Source of the DNA: Pseudomonadales bacterium | GTDB lineage: Bacteria; Pseudomonadota; Gammaproteobacteria; Pseudomonadales; UBA7239 | Reading direction: 5' to 3' | Length of the DNA: 64,000 nt | Assembly (NCBI GenBank): GCA_028280345.1 | Contig: JANQLY010000025.1 | Coordinates: 110,124 to 174,123, forward strand | Shown: positions 37,068 to 46,903 of the stretch, in pieces | Layout: the number at the start of each line of letters is the position of its first letter | How positions within the stretch are numbered: the stretch's first letter is position 1 | Made by a program: the position numbers and the translations under genes | The notes under the pieces: model-generated | Database searches by the model: none | Told to the model about the DNA's origin: nothing | The model's input: only the letters and a program-made list of their open reading frames with translations

Positions 37068-38207
37068 GTGGCTGACAATTCGCTTGCCAGACGTTACCAC
37101 TGGGACTCGGAATCAATTTTTGATACCGCTACAGACTATTTCCAGCAACTGCTACTGGATATTTCGCTGGCGAGAAAGTCCATTATTCTCGAAGCTTATA
37201 TCTTTGAAAAAGATCAGATCGGTAATCAGATGATTGCCGCACTTTCCCGTGCCGCGGATCGCGGAATCAAAATCAAGGTGCTAATTGATGGTGTGGGATC
37301 ATTCCAGGATTGCCGGAATATCGCGGATGAGCTTGGGCGTCACGGTGCGGAGGTTAAAATATTTCACCCTTTGCCATGGCGTGTCGATCTATATCACCTG
37401 GCGATATCCAGTAAAAGCTGGTATGCAAAGTTACCGTATTTCTTTATGCGGCTAAATCGTCGCGATCATCGCAAGCTGTGTGTTATTGATAGTGATGTTG
37501 CCTGGATTGGCAGTTTCAATATTACTGATACTCATTTGCCTGTGGATCTTGGTGGTAAAAACCTCAGCGATATTGGAGTGCGTGTGGAAGGGCATCGTGT
37601 AGTGAATCTTGAAGATGATTTTCACCAGATATGGTTTGACAGGATTAACGAGGGGAAAATCAAGCGCTTTAAATATTATCTCAGCAACAGTAGTCGCGCG
37701 AAGCGCTTACTGAGAAATCGCTTCCTCATTGAAAAAATCAGACAGGCGCGACGGCGTATTTGTATCTTCAGTGCTTACTTTGCGCCATCCCGGGAGCTAT
37801 TCGATGCCTTGCTCTACGCTCGGGGCAACAATGTCAAGGTCGAAGTGCTCGTGGCCGAAAAGTCTGATGTGGCTTTTTTTACGGCTGTAACAGCGACGTA
37901 TTATCAGCGTTTGCTGGATAACGATATTGGTGTTTATGAATACACACCGGGCGTTTTGCATCGTAAAACCATCCTGATTGATAAAGTTTGTTATCTCGGT
38001 AGTTCAAATATGAATCACCGCAGCTATTTTCACGATCTTGAGCTGGATGTGCTGTTGACACATCCTGACAGTATTGCTTACTTTGATCACCGTTTTTCTG
38101 AGGATATTGCCGTAGCAAAGCAGATTACCCGGCAGAGCATTAAAGCAATACCCTGGTATAAAAAACTGCTCGGACAATGGTTACTGTTGTTCAAAAACTG
38201 GTTGTGA
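37068..38207 (+). CDS. Phospholipase D-family cardiolipin synthase (ClsB-like)
   Basis: A 379-aa protein with two HKD motifs: HRKLCVIDSDVAWIGSFN and HRKTILIDKVCYLGSSN. The absence of an N-terminal membrane pair and the following EEP-family gene match E. coli ClsB (YbhO) beside YbhP. It would transfer phosphatidyl groups to make cardiolipin. The start is GTG at 37068; the ribosome-binding site is weak. The next gene starts 3 bases after the stop. Confidence 0.88.
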   Translation: MADNSLARRYHWDSESIFDTATDYFQQLLLDISLARKSIILEAYIFEKDQIGNQMIAALSRAADRGIKIKVLIDGVGSFQDCRNIADELGRHGAEVKIFHPLPWRVDLYHLAISSKSWYAKLPYFFMRLNRRDHRKLCVIDSDVAWIGSFNITDTHLPVDLGGKNLSDIGVRVEGHRVVNLEDDFHQIWFDRINEGKIKRFKYYLSNSSRAKRLLRNRFLIEKIRQARRRICIFSAYFAPSRELFDALLYARGNNVKVEVLVAEKSDVAFFTAVTATYYQRLLDNDIGVYEYTPGVLHRKTILIDKVCYLGSSNMNHRSYFHDLELDVLLTHPDSIAYFDHRFSEDIAVAKQITRQSIKAIPWYKKLLGQWLLLFKNWL

Positions 38208-38210
38208 GTT

Positions 38211-38954
38211 ATGAGTCAACAATCTCTTAAAGTGCTTTCCTATAATATCCACAAAGGCTTTAGTCACTTTAATACGCATTACTTGCTCGATAATATTCGC
38301 GATGTTGTGCGGGCAGTGGATGCAGATCTGGTATTTTTACAGGAAGTGATTGGTGAAAATGTAAAGCATAGGCGGCGCATTAATAATTGGGTGCCGGAAA
38401 CCCAGTTTGAATTTCTCGCAGATAGTGTTTGGCCATTCCATGCCTATGGCAAAAATGCTATCTACAGCCACGGGCATCATGGCAATGCCGTATTGAGCAA
38501 AACGCCGTTTCAGGTGCTGGGCAATATTGAGTTGTCGCAGTTTTCTATTTCCCGGCGCGGCATGTTAATGGGTGAAACAAAGACAGGCATCTATGTGCTG
38601 TGTGTACACCTTGGCTTGTTTGCCTGGGAGCGACGCCGGCAATTACAGATTATCATCGATGAAATTGAATCCCGCATTGACCCTGGAGCACCATTGATCC
38701 TTGCCGGCGACTTTAATGACTGGCATATGCAAGTACACCGGATTTTGGATAAACGTCTTGGTTTGCAGGAGGCCTATTTGTCCCGGCACCAGCGTGTAGC
38801 AAGGACCTTTCCTGTGGGTTTGCCATTACTGAAAATGGATCGTATTTACTATCGCAATATGGATGCTGTTAACGCGCTATGCTTTAGCGGTACCCCATGG
38901 AGCCGTCTGTCGGATCACTGTGCACTGTATGCCGAGTTTTCTCTGAGTCTTTAA
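38211..38954 (+). CDS. Endonuclease/exonuclease/phosphatase family protein (YbhP-like)
   Basis: A 247-aa protein with the DNase I-like fold motifs in order: LSYNIHKGF, DLVFLQEV, HHGNAVLSK, AGDFNDWH and the C-terminal SDHCALYAEF. These supply the metal and phosphate-binding residues. E. coli YbhP is encoded next to ClsB in the same way, so a lipid-related phosphodiesterase role is plausible; the substrate is not established. Confidence 0.9.
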   Translation: MSQQSLKVLSYNIHKGFSHFNTHYLLDNIRDVVRAVDADLVFLQEVIGENVKHRRRINNWVPETQFEFLADSVWPFHAYGKNAIYSHGHHGNAVLSKTPFQVLGNIELSQFSISRRGMLMGETKTGIYVLCVHLGLFAWERRRQLQIIIDEIESRIDPGAPLILAGDFNDWHMQVHRILDKRLGLQEAYLSRHQRVARTFPVGLPLLKMDRIYYRNMDAVNALCFSGTPWSRLSDHCALYAEFSLSL

Positions 38955-39114
38955 CCTCAGATCTTTAGCCTTCGAATCTTTAAAACCCAAGTCTATAAAA
39001 GACGAACAATTAAAACCAGGGGTGAGTGTCATTCGTTGACCCATATCAAAAACAGCGCCGTCGGTTTTTATAAGCTATAAATATAAACAGTCCAACTAGC
39101 GGGAGGTGCGTACG

Positions 39115-39582
39115 ATGACAGAAGCGGTAAAACCCTATAAGCGAATTCTGGTGGCGGTGGATTTTGAGCATGTGCCGGAGAAGGTGCTGGCGCGTGCGGT
39201 GCGGCTCGCACAGCAGGATGGTGCCGCGCTGAAGCTGATTCACTGTGTTCCGCAGCTTGAAGAAGTCTATCTCAATGCCTATGGGCTAGCCGGGGTACCT
39301 GCTGCGACGAGCTATTCCGATATCCATGAAAAAGCGGTTGCGAGATCTGATCAGCGCCTTGCAGAACTGGCGGCGGGAATGTCAGGTAGCGAAGTGGCAA
39401 TAGCAATAGAAACACTGTCAGGCAATATTGTTGAAGCTATTTTGCAAAAAGCCGAAGAGGAAGCGATAGAGCTGATTGTGCTGGGTAGCCATGGCAAACA
39501 CGGGATACAGCTATTGTTGGGGTCAACGGCAAGTGGTGTGTTGCATCGTGCTCCCTGTGACACGTTTATACTGAGAATTTGA
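39115..39582 (+). CDS. Universal stress protein (UspA family)
   Basis: A 155-aa Usp domain. It starts KRILVAVDFE and ends with the ATP-binding signature G-S-H-G-x-x-G...G-S-T-A-S-G-V-L-H-R, so it belongs to the nucleotide-binding subgroup. ATG 39115 is preceded by GGGAGG at 8 nt; a GTG nine bases upstream is in frame but inside the ribosome-binding region. It lies 27 bases before the DksA-like gene. Confidence 0.93.
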   Translation: MTEAVKPYKRILVAVDFEHVPEKVLARAVRLAQQDGAALKLIHCVPQLEEVYLNAYGLAGVPAATSYSDIHEKAVARSDQRLAELAAGMSGSEVAIAIETLSGNIVEAILQKAEEEAIELIVLGSHGKHGIQLLLGSTASGVLHRAPCDTFILRI

Positions 39583-39609
39583 GTTATTTGTATTTATTGG
39601 AGATTATTG

Positions 39610-39933
39610 ATGACTGATTATCAGGTACTGGAAAAACGCTTGGCGGAGCGACAGCAGGAATTGGATGACCGTCTGATGCGACTAAAGAAAGATGTTTCCA
39701 AAACTCACCATAGTGACTGGTCAGAGCAGGCTCAGGAGCGTGAAAACGATGAGGTGCTGGATCAGCTGGGTGTGGAAGCGGAGCAGGAATTGCACGCCGT
39801 TAACCATGCACTGCACCGGATTGAAAATGGTAACTACGGTGTTTGTGAACGATGTTTAGGAGAAATACCGCTTGCACGGCTGGAGATTAAACCGGAAGTG
39901 GCCCTCTGTGTGAGTTGTGCCGACAGCGGATAA
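39610..39933 (+). CDS. DksA/TraR-type C4 zinc-finger protein
   Basis: A 107-aa protein: an N-terminal coiled coil (LEKRLAERQQELDDRLMRLKK) followed by a C-terminal zinc finger, CERCLGEIPLARLEIKPEVALC with a CVSC pair. It is shorter than DksA and lacks a clear DxxDxA tip, resembling the small DksA/TraR proteins of unknown role in many Proteobacteria. It may modulate RNA polymerase or act in stress, as its pairing with a Usp gene suggests. Confidence 0.88.
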   Translation: MTDYQVLEKRLAERQQELDDRLMRLKKDVSKTHHSDWSEQAQERENDEVLDQLGVEAEQELHAVNHALHRIENGNYGVCERCLGEIPLARLEIKPEVALCVSCADSG

Positions 39934-39979
39934 GGTGCTGCCAGCGAAATGAAGTGCCGACAGCGAAATAAGGTATAAA

Positions 39980-40399
39980 TTACAGGCCTTGCTGCTTTCG
40001 GCAGCGCCAGGCCCACACAGCAAATGATGGTGGCGCAAGCAGCAGTGTGGGCAAGGTTGAAAACAACGGCTCCGGTGTGCCCCTGAGGCTGTGTACAAGG
40101 AAAGTCAGGCCTACGGCAATGCAGGAGGGAATAAGCGTTGCAAGCAGCAGAGCGGGTATATGAGGTTGATAACGCAAGGCAAGAACTTCACATAGCCGGA
40201 CAATGAAACCGGCAACAAAAAAGGTATAGGACGCCTGTTTGAGGGCTGCAGGCAGTGCTGCCCATGGACCGTGAGCAAGATTGATACACCAGACGATAGT
40301 GCCGAGAAACAGAGCTGCCTTCCAGGCAGCGCTGTAATCAATGTATTGAGCTCCCCACTGAATGAGTTGTTTCAAGGGTGTCGTTTGACCTTGTTGCAT
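39980..40399 (-). CDS. Small integral membrane protein, unknown
   Basis: A 139-aa protein with about four hydrophobic segments (AALFLGTIVWCINLA, YTFFVAGFIVRLCEV, LLLATLIPSCIAVGLTFLV, LLLAPPSFAVWAW). A short basic tail RCRKQQGL follows. I recognise no family. It is on the opposite strand to its neighbours and stands alone. Confidence 0.65.
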   Translation of the reverse strand: MQQGQTTPLKQLIQWGAQYIDYSAAWKAALFLGTIVWCINLAHGPWAALPAALKQASYTFFVAGFIVRLCEVLALRYQPHIPALLLATLIPSCIAVGLTFLVHSLRGTPEPLFSTLPTLLLAPPSFAVWAWRCRKQQGL

Positions 40400-40576
40400 C
40401 GAACAATTTTACACTGTCACTTCTTCTGCGGGGAGCCTATTATAAAGATTTGGTAAAGGGATAATGTCAGTATTATCAATGTCTGTAGCCTGAAATGCTG
40501 CTGTAAATTCTTAATGAAACCTTTATATGACAGTGGTAGATTGCGCCTTGTTTAACACATGTGAAGAGACGTACTT

Positions 40577-41266
40577 ATGGCCTCGAAAACGATTGCAGTA
40601 ATAGAGGATGAAGATGATATCAGGGAGATCGTCGCTTACAATTTGAAAAGGGATGGCTTCGATGTGTTGCAGGTTGCTACTGGCGAAGACGGCCTCAAGG
40701 TGGTCATCGAGAAAAAACCGGCACTGGTGCTACTTGATCTGATGTTGCCGGGTATTGATGGTCTTGAAGTTTGTCAGCGCATTAAAAATCATAATGAAAT
40801 TTCTGAAATCCCGGTTATTTTGCTCACGGCTAAGGGCGAGGAAAGTGATGTCGTGCTCGGTCTCGGTATGGGCGCTGATGATTACATCACCAAACCTTTT
40901 AGCCCGAGGGAACTCGTTGCCCGTATCCGGGCAGTGCTGAGGCGGGCTGATAATGGCAGCAAGGCGCAGCAAAGTGGTGCGATTACTGTTGGTGAGCTTG
41001 TTATCGACAGTAGCAAGTACAAGGTGACTCTGGCGGGTGAGCCTCTTGCACTGACGGCAACTGAATTCAAGGTATTGTATTTTCTTGCTTCGCGTCCGGG
41101 GCGTGTATTTACCCGCGAACAGATTATTAACAATGTGCTAGGTGAAAATGTGGTGATTGTGGATCGCAATATGGATGTTCACATTCGCGCCATTCGCAAA
41201 AAGCTTGGCGACTATAAAGACATTATTGAAACTGTGCGCGGTATCGGCTACCGCTTTAAAGAGTGA
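40577..41266 (+). CDS. OmpR/PhoB-family response regulator (PhoP-like, first Pho-type system)
   Basis: A 229-aa response regulator. The receiver (~1-120) has the acidic pocket EDEDD, phospho-acceptor Asp in VLLDLMLPG and lysine in ITKPFSPREL. The winged-helix domain (~135-229) ends ETVRGIGYRFKE. Its DNA-binding helix region (LASRPGRVFTREQIINNVLGENVVIVDRN) is closer to Bacillus PhoP/RegX3-type regulators than to E. coli PhoB, which is encoded at 43128. Its last 4 bases overlap the GTG start of the partner kinase. Confidence 0.9.
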   Translation: MASKTIAVIEDEDDIREIVAYNLKRDGFDVLQVATGEDGLKVVIEKKPALVLLDLMLPGIDGLEVCQRIKNHNEISEIPVILLTAKGEESDVVLGLGMGADDYITKPFSPRELVARIRAVLRRADNGSKAQQSGAITVGELVIDSSKYKVTLAGEPLALTATEFKVLYFLASRPGRVFTREQIINNVLGENVVIVDRNMDVHIRAIRKKLGDYKDIIETVRGIGYRFKE

Positions 41267-43047
41267 GCCTGTTACGTAATATCTCACTGCTGTGGCGGTT
41301 GTATGCGGGGTTTGTTGTAGTAACTCTGCTATTTGCGCTTGTGCTCAGTATTCAGATAGGTAACCAGATTGAAAAAAACAACCTGTCTGATATTGAGGAG
41401 TCCCTGCGGGTGCGCGGCGAGCTTATGGCGAAGCACTATGAGGATGGCTTCTACGGCTTGCCCCACGCTGAACTGCAAAGAAATATTGTCCAACTTGGTG
41501 AAAAAACCGGTACCCGTATCACCTTGATCGAAGGAGATGGCACTGTGATTGCCGACTCCCATAAAAATCCGGCCGTGATGGACAATCATATTGACCGCCC
41601 GGAAATACAGCAGTCAATTACCGACTCAGCCGGTCGTGCAGCGCGCTTTAGCGATACCATAGAAGAAAACATGCTGTATTTTGCGCGCCATCTCAGTGGT
41701 TCTGCCGATACGGGTGGAGCGGGCTTTGTCCGGGTTTCCGTACCTACAGACGATATTGACAACAAGGTGGCGGTGTTTCAGCAGCAGGTGTATATCGGGG
41801 TCAGTATTTCCCTGTTAATCAGCTTGCTGCTTGGCTTTTATATTTCCAAACGCTTTTCCAGTCCGATAGAAGAAATGACCGTGCGAGCCGATGCCATTGC
41901 GAAAGGGGACTACAGCCAACGTATTAAAACTGAATACCGGGGTGAGATCGGTAAACTCGCGCGGGCTTTTGACCATATGGCCGGCAGTGCTGAAAAGCGT
42001 TTTCAGCAGTTGATTTCCGACCGCAACAAACTCGCAACTATACTCTCCGGTATGGTAGAGGGTGTGATCGCCATTGATCACGATGACAACATTATCCATA
42101 TGAATGAGGCGGCGGCCCGTATGCTTGCGGTGTCCTCAACTTTGAGTATTGGCAAGTCTTTCTGGCAGGTGGTTACCAATCCCGAAATTCACTCTGTGCT
42201 CGATGGTATTGCGAGTGACAAGGGTGGGGTAAAACACAAACAAATCAATATTCCGGGGCGAATCAATGATGCTGTGGTGGATGTTTATGCAGCGTCCATT
42301 GATGTGGCGCGCCAGGACAAGGGAGCAGTATTGGTACTGCACGATGTCTCGGAGCTCTATCGCCTTGAACGTGTGCGCCGGGATTTTGTGGTGAATGCAT
42401 CCCATGAGTTAAAAACACCGATTACTGCCATTCGTGGTGTGATCGAGACGATCATTGATGACGAGGAGATGGAGGCTGAAGTGCAGCGTGAGTTTCTATC
42501 GCGTATCCAGTCCCAGACGGAGCGTCTGTCGAGTATTGTGACTGATCTGATGGCGCTGTCACGGCTGGAATCCGGGGAGCGTGAGAACCAGCAGCGCCTG
42601 ACGCTGAACGCGATTATCGCCCAGTCGGTCAAGGCCTTTCAGGCGGTTGCTGTGGATCAGAAAATCGACTTGCGGGCAGATATTCCCGAACAGCATGTGA
42701 GAATCCTCGGTGACCCGCAGTCGATAGGACAACTTTTCGACAATCTGATTGATAACGCAATCAAATACAACCAGCCCGGTGGTTGTGTCTGTGTGAAGCT
42801 CACATGTGATGATACCCAGACTGAAATCAGCATAGAAGATAATGGCAAGGGGATCAGGGAGCAGGATATCACGCGTATTTTTGAACGTTTCTACCGGGTT
42901 GATAAGGGGCGTTCGCGAGAGCTTGGTGGAACCGGGCTCGGGCTTGCCATCGTCAAGCATATTGTTGAGTCGCATGAGGGTACTATCGCGGTGCAAAGTG
43001 AATATGGTTCAGGTACGACATTTACGATTGTGTTACCGCTGGCCTGA
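41263..43047 (+). CDS. Sensor histidine kinase with periplasmic domain, HAMP and PAS (PnpS/PhoR-like)
   Basis: A 594-aa kinase. Two membrane segments (~10-30 and ~171-192) enclose a ~140-residue periplasmic domain. Then come HAMP (~193-245), PAS (~255-360), HisKA with His near 382 in NASHELKTPITAIRG, and HATPase_c with DNLIDNAIKYN, DNGKGI and GGTGLGLAIVKHI. This layout is the Gram-positive PhoR/PnpS type, not the short E. coli PhoR encoded at 43871. The GTG start overlaps the regulator's TGA. Confidence 0.9.
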   Translation: MSLLRNISLLWRLYAGFVVVTLLFALVLSIQIGNQIEKNNLSDIEESLRVRGELMAKHYEDGFYGLPHAELQRNIVQLGEKTGTRITLIEGDGTVIADSHKNPAVMDNHIDRPEIQQSITDSAGRAARFSDTIEENMLYFARHLSGSADTGGAGFVRVSVPTDDIDNKVAVFQQQVYIGVSISLLISLLLGFYISKRFSSPIEEMTVRADAIAKGDYSQRIKTEYRGEIGKLARAFDHMAGSAEKRFQQLISDRNKLATILSGMVEGVIAIDHDDNIIHMNEAAARMLAVSSTLSIGKSFWQVVTNPEIHSVLDGIASDKGGVKHKQINIPGRINDAVVDVYAASIDVARQDKGAVLVLHDVSELYRLERVRRDFVVNASHELKTPITAIRGVIETIIDDEEMEAEVQREFLSRIQSQTERLSSIVTDLMALSRLESGERENQQRLTLNAIIAQSVKAFQAVAVDQKIDLRADIPEQHVRILGDPQSIGQLFDNLIDNAIKYNQPGGCVCVKLTCDDTQTEISIEDNGKGIREQDITRIFERFYRVDKGRSRELGGTGLGLAIVKHIVESHEGTIAVQSEYGSGTTFTIVLPLA

Positions 43048-43127
43048 CTGGGAAATTTGGCGGATTACTGCGGTGTATTCCGCTTTGCATTTGAGCGGGT
43101 GATTACCTAAACTGCCGGATGATTTAA

Positions 43128-43859
43128 ATGACAAACACTCCATTTATAACCAAAGCTGATACCGAAATGAATGCCAGGATTCTTGTGGTTGACGACGAAG
43201 AGGATATCCAGGATGTCGTGGTGATGGCCCTGCAGGCTGCGGGCTTTGGCACCGTGACTGCGGCAGATGGTCAGGAGGGCTTTGTGGCTGCTGTGGATCA
43301 GCGTCCCGATCTTGCCATTGTTGATTGGATGATGCCGAATGTTAATGGTCTGGAGTTGTTGCGCCGCCTGCGCCGTGACGAACGCACGGTGGAACTGCCA
43401 GTTATCATGCTCACTGCCAAAACCGAAATTAATCACCGTACCCAGGGCCTGGATGAAGGGGCAGATGATTATCTCGGTAAACCGTTTTCACCGAAGGAGC
43501 TGGTATCCCGCGTCAAGGCAGTTCTGCGCCGTTCAACGGGGCAGGAAAGTGCTTCGGGATTGTCGGCGCGAAACTTGCTTCTGGATGTGGAGAGTCATCG
43601 GGTATTTATTAATGGCCAGCAGATTTCCATCGGGCCGACGGAGTTTAAATTGTTGCATTTCTTTTTGTCCCACCGCGATCGTGTCTACAGCCGCCAGCAG
43701 CTGCTTGACCAGGTCTGGGGTACCAATGTTTATATCGATGAGCGTACCGTAGATGTGCATATTCGCCGTTTGCGTAAGGCCATTGCCGTAGACGATCACG
43801 ATAAATGTGTGCAAACCGTCAGGGGCTCCGGTTACCGCTTTTCTGAAACAATTCACTAG
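43128..43859 (+). CDS. phoB: Phosphate regulon response regulator PhoB
   Basis: A 243-aa regulator (230 aa if ATG 43167 is used). The receiver contains VVDDEED, IVDWMMPN and LGKPFSPKEL. The DNA-binding domain shows the PhoB-specific strings GPTEFKLLHFF, RVYSRQQLLDQVWGTNVY and TVDVHIRRLRKA, ending TVRGSGYRFS. It should bind the Pho box at 50922-50939 when phosphorylated by PhoR. It follows the first Pho-type kinase by 80 bases. Confidence 0.94.
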   Translation: MTNTPFITKADTEMNARILVVDDEEDIQDVVVMALQAAGFGTVTAADGQEGFVAAVDQRPDLAIVDWMMPNVNGLELLRRLRRDERTVELPVIMLTAKTEINHRTQGLDEGADDYLGKPFSPKELVSRVKAVLRRSTGQESASGLSARNLLLDVESHRVFINGQQISIGPTEFKLLHFFLSHRDRVYSRQQLLDQVWGTNVYIDERTVDVHIRRLRKAIAVDDHDKCVQTVRGSGYRFSETIH

Positions 43860-43870
43860 ATGGTCAAAGC

Positions 43871-45199
43871 GTGCGCCACGGGTTTAGAGACGAAATTAAC
43901 CGCATTGCCATACTGTCAATCCTGGCAGTAATTAGCGGTTTCCTGACGGGCTATTACTATTTCAGTTTTATAATCGCTGGATTGTTGTACACCGGTTGGT
44001 TGCTGTTTCAGACGCGACGTTTTTATATCTGGCTGGAAAAAGATGACGATACCTACCCGCCGGACAGTGGTGGTATCTGGGGCGACATCTTTGATGAAAT
44101 CTACCGTAATCGGCAACGCAATCTCGCAACACGGCATATTCTTGAGGCGCGCCTTGATCAGATTCAGGGCTTTACCAGTGCTCTGAAGGACGGTGTGGTA
44201 TTGATTGATAGCGAAGGCAATATTACCTGGTGGAATGAGCCGGCGCAGGAATTGCTTGGTTTGAAACCTGACTTTGATACTGGTAAGCCGATACTTAATA
44301 TCATTCGCCACCCGAAGTTTGTGAAGTACTTTCGTAAGCACAAGGAAAACGAAACCCTTGTACTCACATCACCGCAAAACCCGGCAAAGTTACTGCAATA
44401 TCAGATAGCTGTTTTTGGCCGCGATGAAAGGCTGTTAATGGTTCAGGATGTGACGCGTATGCGCCGTCTGGAGGAAATGCGCACAGATTTTGTCGCCAAT
44501 GTGTCTCATGAATTGCGTACGCCGCTAACCATTATTATTGGCTTCCTTGAGCCGATGATGGAAGATGCCAGTAGTGTGAATCAGAAATGGCAAAAGCCGC
44601 TACAGAAGATTTTTGGGCAGGTTAATCGCATGGCGGCAATTGTTACCGACCTGACAATTTTATCACGCCTCGACAATCAGGATTATGACGAGGAGTTTAC
44701 TGATATTAATGTGGGTCAATTGCTTGAGAAGATCCGTGAAGATGCGTTGTTATTGCTCAGTGATGATGAACAACAAAAAACGGAGATTAATATCGAAGCC
44801 GAGGCCGAACAGAGTCTCTATGCATCCTATAATGATCTGTACTGTATCTTTTCAAACTTGGTGTTTAATGCGGTGAAATATACGAATAACGATAATACGG
44901 CTATCGAAATGAGATACTGGATTGATAGTGAAGGGGTGCATGTCAGTATTGCCGATAATGGCATTGGTATTGACCCGGTTCACTTGCCACGCCTGACGGA
45001 ACGTTTTTACCGCGTTGATTCGAGTCGTTCGCGCTCCACCGGGGGAACTGGACTTGGGCTTGCGATTGTTAAACACGGATTGCAGCGCTACGACGGTGAT
45101 TTAACAATAGCAAGTGAACTGGGCAAAGGCAGTACGTTTACCTGTCACTTTGACAAGCAGACGATGGTTGCAAAAAGCGAAACAGCAGATGCTGAATAA
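43871..45199 (+). CDS. phoR: Phosphate regulon sensor kinase PhoR
   Basis: A 442-aa kinase of E. coli PhoR type: two close N-terminal membrane segments (~12-45) with no sizeable periplasmic domain, a charged linker, PAS (~95-200; GVVLIDSEGNITWWN), HisKA with His near 212 in NVSHELRTPLTIIIGFLEP, and HATPase_c with FNAVKYTNND and GTGLGLAIVKHGL. Signal input comes from PstSCAB through PhoU, encoded next on the opposite strand. The start is GTG 43871, 11 bases after phoB. Confidence 0.94.
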   Translation: MRHGFRDEINRIAILSILAVISGFLTGYYYFSFIIAGLLYTGWLLFQTRRFYIWLEKDDDTYPPDSGGIWGDIFDEIYRNRQRNLATRHILEARLDQIQGFTSALKDGVVLIDSEGNITWWNEPAQELLGLKPDFDTGKPILNIIRHPKFVKYFRKHKENETLVLTSPQNPAKLLQYQIAVFGRDERLLMVQDVTRMRRLEEMRTDFVANVSHELRTPLTIIIGFLEPMMEDASSVNQKWQKPLQKIFGQVNRMAAIVTDLTILSRLDNQDYDEEFTDINVGQLLEKIREDALLLLSDDEQQKTEINIEAEAEQSLYASYNDLYCIFSNLVFNAVKYTNNDNTAIEMRYWIDSEGVHVSIADNGIGIDPVHLPRLTERFYRVDSSRSRSTGGTGLGLAIVKHGLQRYDGDLTIASELGKGSTFTCHFDKQTMVAKSETADAE

Positions 45200-45216
45200 T
45201 TGGAAGGGCAGCAGCG

Positions 45217-45930
45217 TTAGCTTCTGGCTTTCTCTTTTACTTCCTTATAGCTGATATGACGCACGTCTTTACCTTTCACAAGGTAAATGACCTGTTCGGC
45301 AATATTGCGACCATGATCACCGATACGCTCCAGAGCACGTAATGCCCAGATGATATTCATCATGCGGGTGATGCTGTGCGGATCTTCAAACATGTAGGTA
45401 ATCATCTCGCGAATTGCCGTAGCGTAGTCCTGGTCGACGGACTTGTCCTGTTTTACCACCTTGATGGCCTGTTCCACATCAAAACGGGCAAATGCATCGA
45501 GCGCATCGTGCAACATTTTATGGACACAGTTGCCAATGTGACGAATCTCGATATAACCGCGCGGCGATTCACCTTCCTCGGACAGTTCAATGGCGTAGCG
45601 CGCAATCTTTGCTGCTTCATCGCCAATGCGTTCGAGATCAAGAATTGTTTTGGATACTGCAAGTACCAGGCGCAGATCGCTTGCAGCCGGTTGGCGGCGT
45701 GCGAGAATCTGGGTGCATTCCTCATCAATAGACTTTTCCTTGATGTCGACCTTGTCTTCGGTCTTTAACACCTTGCTAGCCTTTTCACTGTCGGCGTCCA
45801 TTAACGCGGCGATTGCATCGACAACCTGGTTTTCAACAATACCGCCCATTTCAAGCAGATCGGATCGAATTTCCTCAAGATCCTGGTTGAAGCGCTGTGA
45901 GATATGCTGATCGAGATTCATGTTATCCAT
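45217..45930 (-). CDS. phoU: Phosphate transport regulator PhoU
   Basis: A 237-aa all-helical protein with two PhoU repeats (~15-105 and ~120-215) carrying the metal-binding E/D-rich strings (DEECTQILARRQP, LERIGDEAAKIAR, LERIGDHGRNIAE). It links PstSCAB to PhoR and lowers Pho signalling when phosphate is plentiful. It is the last gene of the leftward pst operon and converges with phoR 17 bases away. Confidence 0.96.
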   Translation of the reverse strand: MDNMNLDQHISQRFNQDLEEIRSDLLEMGGIVENQVVDAIAALMDADSEKASKVLKTEDKVDIKEKSIDEECTQILARRQPAASDLRLVLAVSKTILDLERIGDEAAKIARYAIELSEEGESPRGYIEIRHIGNCVHKMLHDALDAFARFDVEQAIKVVKQDKSVDQDYATAIREMITYMFEDPHSITRMMNIIWALRALERIGDHGRNIAEQVIYLVKGKDVRHISYKEVKEKARS

Positions 45931-45954
45931 AGTCGTATCTCCGACAGTTCAGAA

Positions 45955-46848
45955 TTAGCCAAAGCGACCGGTGATATAAGCTTCAGTCAATCGGTGCGAG
46001 GGGTTAGTAAAAACTGTTTCAGTATCGTTAACTTCGACGAGGTAGCCCAGATGGAAATAGGCGGTGCGATCGGAAACCCGCGCAGCCTGCTGCATGGAGT
46101 GGGTAACAATCGCAATCGTAAAGTTTTCGCTAAGCTCGGCAATCAGTTCTTCAATTTTGGCCGTGGCAATCGGGTCGAGGGCAGAGCAGGGCTCGTCCAT
46201 CAGAATCACTTCGGGACTTACCGCAATCGCGCGCGCAATACACAGGCGCTGTTGCTGGCCACCGGAAAGGCCGGTACCTGGTTCTTGCAAGCGATCTTTC
46301 ACTTCATCCCACAGGCCGGCTTTTTGCAGACTGGTTTCGACAATTTCATCAAGCTCGGTGCGACCGGAAGCAAGGCCGTGGATTTTCGGGCCATAGGCAA
46401 CGTTTTCGTATATGGATTTCGGAAACGGGTTGGGTTTCTGGAATACCATGCCGACACGAGCGCGCAGTGATACCACGTCTAGCTTGGCATCAAAAATACT
46501 GTTTTCATCAAGTTCAATCTGACCGCCCACACGACAATCGACAATCGTGTCGTTCATGCGGTTCAGGCAGCGTAGGAAGGTGGACTTGCCGCATCCAGAT
46601 GGTCCGATCATTGCGATCACTTCGTTTCTCGCAATATCCAGATTGACCTTGAAGATTGCCTGCTTTTCGCCGTAGAAGACATCGACATTACGCATGGTCA
46701 TTTTAGGGTCGCTGACCAGTGGCTGGCCAACAGCCGTTTCCGGGATGTCGGAAGTAGATACATCCATTGAGGAATTTTCCTGAACAGTTGAGGGTTCATC
46801 GCCAAAAGCAAGGCCTGTGCTTGCATCGGCAGTATCAGTGAGTGACAT
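45955..46848 (-). CDS. pstB: Phosphate ABC transporter ATP-binding protein PstB
   Basis: A 297-aa ATPase: Walker [10 protein letters not shown], signature [14 protein letters not shown], Walker [14 protein letters not shown] and the switch histidine in IVTHSM. An N-terminal extension of ~48 acidic/Ser-rich residues precedes the domain, longer than E. coli PstB (257 aa). GGGAGAATG lies upstream of the ATG. It lies 24 bases before phoU. Confidence 0.97.
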   Translation of the reverse strand: MSLTDTADASTGLAFGDEPSTVQENSSMDVSTSDIPETAVGQPLVSDPKMTMRNVDVFYGEKQAIFKVNLDIARNEVIAMIGPSGCGKSTFLRCLNRMNDTIVDCRVGGQIELDENSIFDAKLDVVSLRARVGMVFQKPNPFPKSIYENVAYGPKIHGLASGRTELDEIVETSLQKAGLWDEVKDRLQEPGTGLSGGQQQRLCIARAIAVSPEVILMDEPCSALDPIATAKIEELIAELSENFTIAIVTHSMQQAARVSDRTAYFHLGYLVEVNDTETVFTNPSHRLTEAYITGRFG

Positions 46849-46903
46849 TCTAGCATTCTCCCGTTAGGTAAGTCTCAGGTTAATTCTGTTTTGGTAGCTG
46901 TGC

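Noticed and set aside
40510..40535. Possible Pho box upstream of the first response regulator (ATGACAG)
   Set aside because: Only one 7-bp half-site is good, it points away from the gene, and there is no second repeat at the right spacing.
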